A DNA stretch of 64,000 bases from JBBCJR01 sp037190805 (GTDB lineage: Bacteria; Pseudomonadota; Alphaproteobacteria; Sphingomonadales; Sphingomonadaceae), in assembly GCA_037190805.1 (NCBI GenBank), contig JBBCJR010000001.1:1-64000 (forward strand), in the 5' to 3' direction. Shown here in pieces: positions 1 to 7,852 of the stretch. The notes under the pieces are model-generated. The model did not search any database, had not been told where the DNA came from, and saw nothing but the letters and a program-made list of their open reading frames with translations. The position numbers were made by a program, and so were the translations under genes. How positions within the stretch are numbered: the stretch's first letter is position 1; every line of letters starts with the position of its first letter.

Positions 1-1
1 T

Positions 2-109
2 CAATGCCCGGTCGACGAGGTCGTCGCCCTCGACAACATGGACATGCCCCTCGAAACCAAACGCAAGTTCTTCCAGACCAACGCAGAAAAACTCTTCAAA
101 ATAAAATAG
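2..109 (+). CDS. C-terminal end of an amidohydrolase, cut by window edge
   Basis: Only the last 35 codons lie in the window. The frame is open from base 2 to TAG at 107-109 and ends in TNAEKLFKIK. An N-A-x-x-L-F pattern just before the stop is the usual last helix of the amidohydrolase_2 family (ACMSD, 5-carboxyvanillate and resorcylate decarboxylases), metal-dependent TIM-barrel enzymes. The assignment rests on this short tail, so the reaction cannot be told. The context fits, since three further amidohydrolases lie at 3.6-6.3 kb. The gap that follows, 110-247, shows no gene. Confidence 0.55.
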   Translation, partial: QCPVDEVVALDNMDMPLETKRKFFQTNAEKLFKIK

Positions 110-247
110 CGCCGCCACCAAACGCCGTTCCGTATCCTGAAACACCCGCTCAACGCCCCAAGATCGTCCCAGGCAATAATGCCAAGACGGCTGGGCAATC
201 CGCGCCGTGCCTTTTTATGAAGGGGCGGCCGAATGGAGTGGGGGTTG

Positions 248-1213
248 ATGATGCCAGGACATGGGATCGCGCGAGGTTGGGCGGCCATCCTCATGCTGCT
301 GCTCGCGGCACCGGTGACAGCGGGTGGCTCGCCGCTGATGGTGAATGGCAACCGGGCGGTTCTGGAGCGTGCCCCCATGCTGGTGGCAGCCGACCGCTCG
401 CCCGCTGGAACGGTCGCGGTCGGGATTGGCGACGTCCGGTCGCTGTGGCCGCAAGGCGAAGGTGTCGTCGCGGCGGATCTGGCCGGCAATGCTGAAACAC
501 AGGCTTTGCGTGCTTCGTTGCAGCACCCGGATGTCCGCATCCTGATGACGGTGGCGGAGGGCCATTATCGGATTGTGGCCCGGCGCTCCGCCGGAATTGC
601 CACCCTTGCCGATCTCAAGGGCAAACGTATCGCCACGACCCGGGAAACGTCCGCCGCCTATTATCTTCACCGGGTTCTCGACCGAGCTGGATTGAGCGAG
701 GCGGATGTGACGATCGTCAATCTGGGCGCGGACGGGAGTGCCGACGCGCTGATTGCCGGAAATGCAGATGCGCTGGCGATGTGGGAGCCGTTTTCGACCC
801 GGGCGCGCCAGGCGCTGGGCGAGGATGTCATCATTCTCGACGCACCGGGCGCCTATCGCGAACTTTATAACCTCAACACCACCGCCGAACGGTTGGCTGA
901 CCCGGCCAAGCGCGCGCAGATCGTCGACTATGTCCGGCGCTTGCTCGACGCTTGCGAAGACGCACAGACAAATCCTGCCCGGATGCAGGAGCGGATTGCT
1001 TCTGCTTCGGGGCATGATGTCGGGTTGGTACGCGCGTCATGGGGAGAGCATCGCTTTTCCTGCGAGTTGCCGAATGATCTGATCGACGTAATGGTCGCGC
1101 AGGAGGAGTGGCTGGCCAAACTTGGCGGGCGGGAGCCGCGTCCGCGCGCGGCGTTGGAGATGCTGATCGATGGCAGCCTCCTTGCCGAGGCGCGGAAGGA
1201 CGGCGGTCGATGA
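248..1213 (+). CDS. Periplasmic substrate-binding protein, SsuA/NMT1 type
   Basis: About 321 residues. An N-terminal signal peptide (roughly residues 1-25, hydrophobic run AAILMLLLAAPVTA) marks a periplasmic protein. The motif DLKGKRIATTRET near residue 120 and a later NADALAMWEPFSTRA stretch are typical of the SsuA/THI5/NMT1 family of ABC-type binding proteins, which bind sulfonates, aromatic acids or pyrimidine precursors. I chose the ATG at 248 because GGAGTGGGGG lies just before it; an ATG at 233 or 251 is possible. No ABC ATPase or permease gene is nearby, so it is an orphan here. Its end overlaps the next start as ATGA. The ligand is unknown; an aromatic acid handled by this island is a guess. 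Confidence 0.75.
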   Translation: MMPGHGIARGWAAILMLLLAAPVTAGGSPLMVNGNRAVLERAPMLVAADRSPAGTVAVGIGDVRSLWPQGEGVVAADLAGNAETQALRASLQHPDVRILMTVAEGHYRIVARRSAGIATLADLKGKRIATTRETSAAYYLHRVLDRAGLSEADVTIVNLGADGSADALIAGNADALAMWEPFSTRARQALGEDVIILDAPGAYRELYNLNTTAERLADPAKRAQIVDYVRRLLDACEDAQTNPARMQERIASASGHDVGLVRASWGEHRFSCELPNDLIDVMVAQEEWLAKLGGREPRPRAALEMLIDGSLLAEARKDGGR

Positions 1214-1869
1214 TCAGCGAAGCGGAGGGCGTCCGGTTCATCGACCCTGCCCGGGATAGCAATTTCAAGCGCGGAATCTTCAATGCTATTATCGCACCGC
1301 GTCCGGTTGGTTGGATCAGCACGGTCGATACAAGCGGGCGCTGCAATCTCGCACCCTTTTCCTATTTCACCATTGTGTCCTGCCTACCGCCGATCCTCGC
1401 CTTTTCGTGCAATTCGCCCGAGGATCGCGAATTGAAGGACACGCTGATGAACGTGAAGGCGACGGGCGAGTTCGTCTATAACATGGCCAGCCTTGATCTG
1501 GTCAGGCAGATGAACGTGACCTCGACGCCGCTGCCGCCGGGGGTTGATGAATTCGAGTTCGCCGGTCTTGAAAAGGCCCCCTCACGTTTCGTCGCGCCTC
1601 CTCGCGTCGCCGCATCTCCGGTCAATCTGGAATGCAAGGTGTTGAAGATCATCCCGTTCAGCGGCGAACCCGAGGACCCCGTCACCCATGTCACCTTCGG
1701 CCGGGTGGTCGGTGTCCATATCAGGGAACGCTTCCTCGATGCCGACGGCTATTTCGACACCGCGTCGGCGCAGCCGGTGACACGGTTGGGGGGAACGCAA
1801 TATGCCGTTTCGGCGGAACCGTTCGAATTGGCGCGCCAGTTCACCCGTGCGCGTGAAGAGAGCTATTGA
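1210..1869 (+). CDS. Flavin reductase-like FMN-binding protein (DIM6/NTAB family)
   Basis: 219 residues. It starts in an ATGA overlap with the binding-protein gene, so the two are translationally coupled. The stretch APRPVGWISTVD, then NLAPFSYFTIVSCLPPILAF, is the FMN-phosphate-binding part of the flavin reductase-like split-barrel fold. Members supply reduced flavin to monooxygenases or act as small flavoproteins in aromatic catabolism. No partner monooxygenase is encoded in the window, so its role is open. The cytoplasmic location is inferred from the lack of a signal peptide. Confidence 0.85.
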   Translation: MISEAEGVRFIDPARDSNFKRGIFNAIIAPRPVGWISTVDTSGRCNLAPFSYFTIVSCLPPILAFSCNSPEDRELKDTLMNVKATGEFVYNMASLDLVRQMNVTSTPLPPGVDEFEFAGLEKAPSRFVAPPRVAASPVNLECKVLKIIPFSGEPEDPVTHVTFGRVVGVHIRERFLDADGYFDTASAQPVTRLGGTQYAVSAEPFELARQFTRAREESY

Positions 1870-1872
1870 GCG

Positions 1873-2697
1873 ATGAGCGTCGACCAATCCACCACCGTTG
1901 CCACAGGCTGGGATGACGTGACGTTCACGCATTTTGCCGCTTCCAATGGCAGTCGGCAGCTCGTCCAGGCCCAGAATTTCAGTGTCGAATGGCTAACCGG
2001 CGGCAGTGAAACCTTTGCGATCAGCAGCGTAGAGGACATCATGCTGCTGTTCCCAGGCAAGGGCGGCAAGGTCGACGGCGGCGGTTGCGAGATGGCGCTG
2101 CCCGAGCGCTGTGTCGTCATCCTGCCGCCGGGGGCTTATCGCCTGATGCCGAGTGTGGGCGCGCGCGCAATCGTGCTGTCGACAGGCGGCGACGACGTTC
2201 CATCGGATCGTCCCCGCGATCCACGGGTAATCGCGGTTGGTCGGCGTTTTTCGCCTCGGGCGCAGGGACCGCGCATCCATCGTTTCGACGATCTGGTGGC
2301 GCCAGCTGACAATCCTCGGCTGAAGCTGCTGCAAAGTACGACGATGAGCATCAACCTGGTGGAATATGAGGGCGCGCGTGATCGCCGACTGCTCAGTCCC
2401 CATGCTCATCGCGACTTCGAACAGGGGACGCTGACCGTCGCCGGCGATTTCGTCCATCATCTGCGCAAGGAGTGGGGAAGGGATGCGAGCCTGTGGCGTC
2501 AGGACCAGCATGTGCTAGCCGAGGGCGCGGCGCTGATCGTTATTCCACCGGAGGTCATTCACACGACCGAAGGCGTGGGTAACGGCCATCATCTGCTGTT
2601 CGACATTTTCGCGCCGCCCCGCGCCGACTTCATCGCCAAGGGCTGGGTGTTCAATGCTGCGGACTATGATGCTGTCGACGCTCCGCCAACGGCCTGA
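1873..2697 (+). CDS. Cupin-like protein of unknown function
   Basis: 274 residues, three bases after the preceding stop and probably in the same operon. The C-terminal half carries LSPHAHRDFEQ, a GDFVHHLRKEWG stretch and a late VIPPEVIHTTEGVGNGHHLLFDIF segment. His-rich strands of this kind are what a cupin (RmlC-like jelly roll) with a bound metal shows, and the N-terminal half could be a second, degenerate cupin. I do not recognise a named family. The last 34 bases overlap the 3' end of the convergent IclR gene. It may be an isomerase, dioxygenase or sensor in the same pathway. Confidence 0.6.
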   Translation: MSVDQSTTVATGWDDVTFTHFAASNGSRQLVQAQNFSVEWLTGGSETFAISSVEDIMLLFPGKGGKVDGGGCEMALPERCVVILPPGAYRLMPSVGARAIVLSTGGDDVPSDRPRDPRVIAVGRRFSPRAQGPRIHRFDDLVAPADNPRLKLLQSTTMSINLVEYEGARDRRLLSPHAHRDFEQGTLTVAGDFVHHLRKEWGRDASLWRQDQHVLAEGAALIVIPPEVIHTTEGVGNGHHLLFDIFAPPRADFIAKGWVFNAADYDAVDAPPTA

Positions 2698-3500
2698 TCA
2701 ACAGTCGTGTCCGTGCCCAGGCCAGCCGTTTCCAGCGAGACGATCTGCGCAGCGATCGCCCGGGCGGTTTGCTTCAACGTGGCACCATAGCCTTCTAGGT
2801 CCTGATCGGAGACAGCGCGTTTGAAATAGGTAAGGCCGATAGTCGCCATGACCTGATCGCCGGCCATGATCGGTACCGCGATGGTGCCGGAGTTGCGTGG
2901 TTCCTGCCATGGATCGCGGGTGGCGTAGCCCAATGCCTGGGCGCGCTGGACCCGCCAGTCCAGCCATCCTCGTTCCCGTTCGGCTAGCAAGGACTGCTCG
3001 CGATCGCCCGCCAGCGCCAGCAGCATCTGCCGCTCGCTGTCGGGGCAGAACGCATAATAGGCCAGACCCAACGCGTTCGAGAACAGGCTGAGACGCATGT
3101 TCAAGGTGGCGTGAAAAGGCGAAATGGAACTGTCGGCAATGGTACTGAACCGGATCACCGCCGCATCTCCCTCGAGGATCGCGACTCCGGCGGGCCAGTG
3201 AAACTGGCGGGTCAGGGCAATCGCCCAGGGGCGCGCCGCTTCCACCACAAGCGGGTCGCCGTGAAAGCCGCAACTGAGCGAACGCACTCGCACGGTTACC
3301 CGATAGCCCTTTTCCCTCGCGTCGCGGGTGACATAGCCGGCCTGGACCAGAGTTTGCAGCATGCGGACGATGGTCGGTTTGGGAAGGCCCGTGCTGTCAT
3401 GGAGTTGCGCGACGGAACTCCATGCGCGTCGATTGAGGGCTTCCAGCAGGGCGAAGGCCCTCGTCACCGACTGAATATTGCCTGATTCCGCAGGCTTCAT
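2664..3500 (-). CDS. IclR-family transcriptional regulator (MhpR-like)
   Basis: 278 residues. Residues about 10-70 form the IclR winged helix (QSVTRAFALLEALNRRAW, then LPKPTIVRMLQTL). The rest is the effector-binding GAF-like domain, with a GLAYYAFCP segment and the C-terminal GTIAVPIMAGDQVMATIGL typical of the family. MhpR-type members respond to aromatic acids. The start at 3500 gives a normal IclR length; the frame is open further upstream but has no domain there. It lies last in the minus-strand unit after two amidohydrolases, which suggests it controls them and the divergent gene at 5427. Candidate operators lie at 5360-5409. Confidence 0.85.
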   Translation of the reverse strand: MKPAESGNIQSVTRAFALLEALNRRAWSSVAQLHDSTGLPKPTIVRMLQTLVQAGYVTRDAREKGYRVTVRVRSLSCGFHGDPLVVEAARPWAIALTRQFHWPAGVAILEGDAAVIRFSTIADSSISPFHATLNMRLSLFSNALGLAYYAFCPDSERQMLLALAGDREQSLLAERERGWLDWRVQRAQALGYATRDPWQEPRNSGTIAVPIMAGDQVMATIGLTYFKRAVSDQDLEGYGATLKQTARAIAAQIVSLETAGLGTDTTVDQAVGGASTAS

Positions 3501-3591
3501 CGCGGCATCCCGCCCCAAATTCGTGTGGTCGAGGATAGGAGAGGCTCTCCCCGCCCGCAAGCAATGCGCGGAAAAGGAAGGTTGCGCCGGG

Positions 3592-4431
3592 TCATGCGAT
3601 GCCGCACAGCTGCGCGGGATTGGCCCACAGAATTTTCGCGCGTTCGGTGGCATCCGGGACCACGTGGGCGAGAAAGGCGTATTGCGGGCCATAGTCGATC
3701 CGTCGCCGGCTACGGATGAAGGGCCAGTCGGACCCCCACAGGCAGCGGTCGATCGAGAATGCATCGATCAGGGCGTCGACGAAGGGGCGGCAGTCATCGA
3801 ACGGCCAGCCGGCGCGCGAAAAGCGAAAACATGCCGACAGCTTGATATGAGCCCGCCCTTGTCGGCCGAGGTCGATCAGTCCGGAGAAGGCGGGCTGTGC
3901 GATGCCCGCGGTGATGTCGGGACGTCCGCAATGGTCGATCACCACCCGGTCCACGCGCTTGAGGATCGGCAGCGCGGACAGAATGGCGTCGCCGACAGCA
4001 TGGATCTGAACGAACCATCCCGCCTCGCGGGCGATGGCCAAGGCGCGTTCACCCGCCGGGCCGTGGATCGGCGGACTGTTCGGGAATCCGAGGTTGAAGC
4101 GGATACCGACGATCCCGCCGTCGATCAGGCGTCTCACCTCCCGATCGTCGACGTCTTCGGCGAGCAGCGCCACCCCGCGGAAACGTCCGTCGCCTTCAGC
4201 CACTGCCTGCAACAGATAGCTGTTATCGGTGCCATAGCCCCCGAGAGGGTTGACCAGCAGGGCATGGGTCAGGCCGTGGGCATCGAGCACCGCCTTCAGG
4301 TCATCGACGCTGCCCAGTTCATTCTCCTGAACATGAAACCCCGAACTGACGCTGAAGCTTTGCCGGGCGAGGTCGTAGCAATGGACGTGGCAGTCCATCG
4401 CTGGCCTGGGGTGATCGGCTGTCATGGTCAT
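3592..4431 (-). CDS. Amidohydrolase, 2-pyrone-4,6-dicarboxylate hydrolase-like
   Basis: 279 residues. The N-terminal MDCHVHCYD gives the metal-binding H-x-H, followed by RFRGVALL, VRRLIDGGIVGIRFNL, a DHCGRPD motif and WGSDWPF near the C-terminus. This is the set seen in LigI-type hydrolases and related lactonases (amidohydrolase_2, cog3618). Such enzymes open a lactone ring, for example PDC to 4-oxalomesaconate in protocatechuate 4,5-cleavage. The start overlaps the upstream amidohydrolase stop by four bases, so the two are co-translated. The three paralogues here differ clearly in sequence, which suggests different lactone substrates or steps. Confidence 0.85.
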   Translation of the reverse strand: MTMTADHPRPAMDCHVHCYDLARQSFSVSSGFHVQENELGSVDDLKAVLDAHGLTHALLVNPLGGYGTDNSYLLQAVAEGDGRFRGVALLAEDVDDREVRRLIDGGIVGIRFNLGFPNSPPIHGPAGERALAIAREAGWFVQIHAVGDAILSALPILKRVDRVVIDHCGRPDITAGIAQPAFSGLIDLGRQGRAHIKLSACFRFSRAGWPFDDCRPFVDALIDAFSIDRCLWGSDWPFIRSRRRIDYGPQYAFLAHVVPDATERAKILWANPAQLCGIA

Positions 4432-5285
4432 GCGTCCGGAAAGCCGTAAAGGCGGGCCGGATTCGCGACCAGAATCTGATGTTGCACCGCTGTATCCGAT
4501 GCATAGCGCGGGATGAGGTCCAACAGCACGCGTTCGTCAACGGGATCGCGCAGGTTGGGGTGGGGAAAATCCGTGCCCCACAGAATCCGCTCCGGCCGGG
4601 CCGTGATCAGCGCCCGGGCAAAGGGCAGGGCGGCTTCGTAGGGAAAGGCGCACATGCGTTCGGCGCCTGACACCTTCACCCACGCGCCGTTCAGTTCAAG
4701 CAAGGCGAGTAGGGTACGGAAAGCCGCCCCATCGGTGCCCTCTGTTACATCCACCCGGCCCATATGATCGATCACAAACGGCAGCGGCAGGGCGCGGATT
4801 GTCGGCGCCAACGCCAGCAGGTCGTCCCCCTGGACATGCAGCACGACATGCCAGCCGAGCTGTGTCACCCGCATAACCACGCGCGAGAACACGGACATGT
4901 TCGGGTGGCCGCCCAGCGACTTGACGAAGTTGAAGCGAACCCCGCGGACGCCGGCCTCGTGCATGTCGCGCAATTCAACATCATCTATATCGTCGTCGAT
5001 GACGGCGATGCCCCGATAGGCGCTGGGCCGCCAGCGGAGTGCATCGAGCATGGCGCGGTTGTCGGTGCCATGGGCGCTGGCCTGGACGATCACCGCCCTG
5101 TCTATTCCCAACCCGGCATGAAGCGCCGCCAACATTTCCCGGGGGGAGTCAGCCGGATCGTAGCGCCGCGACGGCGCATAGGGAAAACGGGCTGCCGGGC
5201 CGAACACATGGCAATGCGTGTCACAGGCCCCAGAAGGTAGTTGGAAACGGCCGGACTTAATGGTGTTGGATGTGGTGGCGATCAC
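4428..5285 (-). CDS. Amidohydrolase, PDC hydrolase/lactonase-like
   Basis: About 285 residues. The start is taken as the GTG at 5285, preceded by AAGGAGG about 11 bases away; no ATG fits, and a longer frame runs into the divergent gene's promoter. Motifs are GACDTHCHVFGP, VRGVRFNFV, HVQGDD, a DHMGRVD motif and WGTDFPHPN. They give the metal ligands and catalytic Asp of the cog3618 amidohydrolases. LigI has HCHVFGP in the same place, so this is the closest of the three to a true 2-pyrone-4,6-dicarboxylate hydrolase. It leads a minus-strand unit with the second amidohydrolase and the IclR gene. Confidence 0.85.
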   Translation of the reverse strand: MIATTSNTIKSGRFQLPSGACDTHCHVFGPAARFPYAPSRRYDPADSPREMLAALHAGLGIDRAVIVQASAHGTDNRAMLDALRWRPSAYRGIAVIDDDIDDVELRDMHEAGVRGVRFNFVKSLGGHPNMSVFSRVVMRVTQLGWHVVLHVQGDDLLALAPTIRALPLPFVIDHMGRVDVTEGTDGAAFRTLLALLELNGAWVKVSGAERMCAFPYEAALPFARALITARPERILWGTDFPHPNLRDPVDERVLLDLIPRYASDTAVQHQILVANPARLYGFPDA

Positions 5286-5359
5286 GGTGTCGATGTCCTC
5301 CTTCGCTTTACGAAGGCTAAGGCCTCTGCCCGATCGGGATGGCAGGGCATGGACGGCTG

Positions 5360-5409
5360 TTCCGTCATGCGGAATGTCGATCAGAGAATGATTTGCGCCT
5401 TCCATGGAA
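5360..5409. promoter_or_regulatory. Candidate IclR operators between divergent amidohydrolases
   Basis: The 141-base divergent gap contains the perfect palindrome TTCCG-TCATG-CGGAA at 5360-5374 and the palindrome TTCCATGGAA at 5400-5409. Both share TTCC/GGAA half sites, as many IclR-family operators do. An IclR gene is the last member of the minus-strand unit, so it is the natural ligand. This is inferred from symmetry and position only. Confidence 0.45.
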
Positions 5410-5426
5410 TGGGGAACAACGGGGTG

Positions 5427-6293
5427 ATGAGCATTTTCTCTGGGCCTCGCATCGACTGCCATGCGCATATCTATACGCTGGATATGCCGTTGGCCCCGAC
5501 GGCCTGGCACCGCCCGCCTGCTGATGCGTCGATTGAGGCCTATCAGCAGGTTCTGGCGCAAGCTGGCATCCGCTATGGCGTCATCGCCGCGTCAAGCCTG
5601 CATGGGGACAACTGCGATTATACGCTGGCGGCGTTGAAGGCTTGGCCGAATCTGAAGGCCACCGTGATTGTCTCGCCGGACGTAACGGATGAAGCGTTGG
5701 CGGTGATGGCGGATGCGGGCGTGGTTGGCATTCGCCTGCAATGGCTGGGCGTGCGCGATACCCCCTGCCTCGAGGGGGCGGACTATCGTCGCCTGTTGAG
5801 CCGGATTGCGAAACTGGGTTGGCATGTCGAGCTGCACGACCATGGCCGCCGCCTTGCTCCAGCGATCGCGGCGGTGGAGGCGCATGGCATTCCCTTGGTC
5901 ATCGATCATTTCGGCCGTCCGCTGCCCGATGCTGAGCCGCCGCTGGCTGACATCGATGCGGTGCTGAGCGCAGTCGGTCGCGGCCGGACCTGGGTTAAGC
6001 TGGCCTCGGATTTCCGCCTGGCCTCGTTCGATCTGGCGGCGGCGGCGACCGGCGCTTTGCTGGGTATGGGACGGCTGGACCGATTGATGTGGGGCAGCGA
6101 CTGGCCGTTCGCCAATTTCGAGGATCGCGTCGATTATGACGACGTCCTCGCTGCCTATCAGGCGCTGGTGCCGGACCCGGAGATGCGCGCGGCGATCGAT
6201 CGGACCGGCATGGATTTCTATTTTGCGGACGTCGAAGCGGCCAGGTCGACCTGTATGGCGCTGGACCGGGCCGCGACGGGAATGCCCGGATGA
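5427..6293 (+). CDS. Amidohydrolase, third PDC hydrolase-like paralogue
   Basis: 288 residues, starting at ATG 5427 after GGGGAACAACGGGG. Upstream in-frame codons show no domain and would enter the divergent gene. It has RIDCHAHIYTLDMP (metal H-x-H), HGIPLVIDHFGRP, and WGSDWPF near residue 230, as in its two neighbours. LHDHGRR lies where the others have HAVGD and HVQGD. It leads the plus-strand unit with an MFS transporter, a TonB-dependent receptor and an exported esterase, so its substrate is probably taken up by those proteins. Confidence 0.85.
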   Translation: MSIFSGPRIDCHAHIYTLDMPLAPTAWHRPPADASIEAYQQVLAQAGIRYGVIAASSLHGDNCDYTLAALKAWPNLKATVIVSPDVTDEALAVMADAGVVGIRLQWLGVRDTPCLEGADYRRLLSRIAKLGWHVELHDHGRRLAPAIAAVEAHGIPLVIDHFGRPLPDAEPPLADIDAVLSAVGRGRTWVKLASDFRLASFDLAAAATGALLGMGRLDRLMWGSDWPFANFEDRVDYDDVLAAYQALVPDPEMRAAIDRTGMDFYFADVEAARSTCMALDRAATGMPG

Positions 6294-6357
6294 TCGACCA
6301 GCAAGGATCGAGCGCCCGGCCTGGCGTGCATCAGACATCTCAGATCAGGAGAGCCGG

Positions 6358-7677
6358 GTGAACGACCCTTATTCCGACGGCAGCCGCGACCGCGAGATCA
6401 TGCGGCGGATCTTGTGGCATATCATGCCCCTGTCGGTCGCGAGTCTGGTGATTTCGGCGATCGATCGCGTCAACATAGGGTTCGCCAAGCTCGGCATGCT
6501 CGAGGACCTCGGCTTTTCCGAGGCGGTGTTCGCGCTTGGCGCTTCGCTATTCTATGTCGGTTACGTCGCCTTTGAAATTCCCAGCGCCATGGCCGCTTAT
6601 CGCTATGGCGCGCGGTTGTGGTTCGCGCGGATCATGGTGACGTGGAGCATCACCACGTTGCTGCTTGCCGTCGTCGCGTCAGTGCCGGCTTTCTATGTTC
6701 TGCGCTTCCTGCTCGGTGCGGCGGAGGCGGGGCTCTACCCGGCGCTGGTCTTCTATCTGACCTTGTGGTTTCCCCCGACCGAACGGGCGCGAGCGATGGG
6801 TTACCTGACCTTGGGCAGTGCGTTCGGTAATGGTCTCAGCGCGCTGCTCTGCGGCATGTTGCTTGACCTCGACGGGCAACTGGGCCTGACCGGCTGGCAA
6901 TGGATCTTCCTTGTCACGGGCCTGCTGCCGCTGGTCACGACCGTGCTGGTTCTGCGCTACCTGCCGAATAAACCGGAGGATGCGCGCTTCCTTACGGAAG
7001 CTGAAAAGCGACGCGTCAAAACGCTGGTGGCGCGGGGTCAGGCGGACAATCATGCCCACGCGCACGTCCTGTCGGTGCTGCTGCGACCGATGGTCTGGGG
7101 GTTCGGCCTGCTCTACGGCATTTTCCTTGGGTCGCTGTATGGGGTCAATTACTGGATGCCGACGGTGCTGCGGGAGTTCGGCGTCAGCGGCACGATGAAT
7201 GGCGTGATGATCGCTTTGCCCTGGGCGTTTGACGCAGTGCTTCTGGTGCTGATCATGCCCCGCCTGCGGTCGGGCAAGTCGGTGCATGGGGCCTTGCTGA
7301 CGTTGGCGATCCTGGCGGTGCTCAGCTTTGCCGCCGCCGCCTCGTCGGGTAGCGGATTGTTGCTGAAGGGGGCGGCGCTGATGATCGGGATACCCGCGAT
7401 CTCCATCTGCATCGCCTGTTTCTGGACCATTCCGGTCCGCCATTTCTCGGGTGCTCATGCCGCCGCAGCGATCGGCGGGATCAGCACGATCGGAAATCTG
7501 GGCGGTGTCGCTACCCTCAACCTGATGCCTGCTCTCGCCTCCCATCTTGGAACGCCGGCCGACGCCTTGTGGGTGCCGAGCCTTGGCATGATGGTGATCG
7601 CGTTGTGGGCGCTGTGGCTGATCCTGCGCTCGTCCGGGCGTGGAGGCGTTGGCGTTCCCGTCCACGAGGGACGGTGA
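6358..7677 (+). CDS. MFS transporter, anion:cation symporter (ACS) family
   Basis: About 439 residues with the hydrophobicity of 12 membrane segments. The beginning DREIMRRILWHIMPL, followed by the first helix and VNIGFAKLGM, and a GAAEAGLYPALVFYLTLWFP stretch are characteristic of ACS-type MFS porters (phthalate, tartrate, hydroxyphenylacetate and glucarate carriers). The start is the GTG at 6358 with AGGAGA seven bases upstream; a longer frame starts inside the preceding gene and lacks family sequence. It lies 64 bases after the amidohydrolase and is likely co-transcribed. It probably brings an aromatic or lactone carboxylate across the inner membrane. Confidence 0.88.
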   Translation: MNDPYSDGSRDREIMRRILWHIMPLSVASLVISAIDRVNIGFAKLGMLEDLGFSEAVFALGASLFYVGYVAFEIPSAMAAYRYGARLWFARIMVTWSITTLLLAVVASVPAFYVLRFLLGAAEAGLYPALVFYLTLWFPPTERARAMGYLTLGSAFGNGLSALLCGMLLDLDGQLGLTGWQWIFLVTGLLPLVTTVLVLRYLPNKPEDARFLTEAEKRRVKTLVARGQADNHAHAHVLSVLLRPMVWGFGLLYGIFLGSLYGVNYWMPTVLREFGVSGTMNGVMIALPWAFDAVLLVLIMPRLRSGKSVHGALLTLAILAVLSFAAAASSGSGLLLKGAALMIGIPAISICIACFWTIPVRHFSGAHAAAAIGGISTIGNLGGVATLNLMPALASHLGTPADALWVPSLGMMVIALWALWLILRSSGRGGVGVPVHEGR

Positions 7678-7852
7678 TTTCGATTTCACATCGCGGAATA
7701 CACGAAAAAGACACCAGATAAAATACTGGTGAAAATATAATAAGAAAAAATGAAATAATTATTTCCAGGCAATGCGTCATTGCCGGGGATAGATGCCTTG
7801 TTCTTTTGATGATCATTTTTTTGATGGTCATTCTGAAATATCGGGGGCACAG
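7678..7852. promoter_or_regulatory. AT-rich leader of the TonB-dependent receptor with two hairpins
   Basis: This 175-base gap is much richer in A and T than its surroundings. It holds inverted repeats CACCAG/CTGGTG (7712-7717 and 7726-7731) and GGCAAT/ATTGCC (7768-7773 and 7779-7784). It may carry a separate promoter for the receptor gene or a processing/attenuation structure that sets a different expression level from the upstream transporter. No known riboswitch fold was recognised. Confidence 0.35.

Noticed and set aside
7678..7852. Riboswitch in the AT-rich receptor leader
   Set aside because: Only two short hairpins, no known aptamer core, no T-rich terminator.
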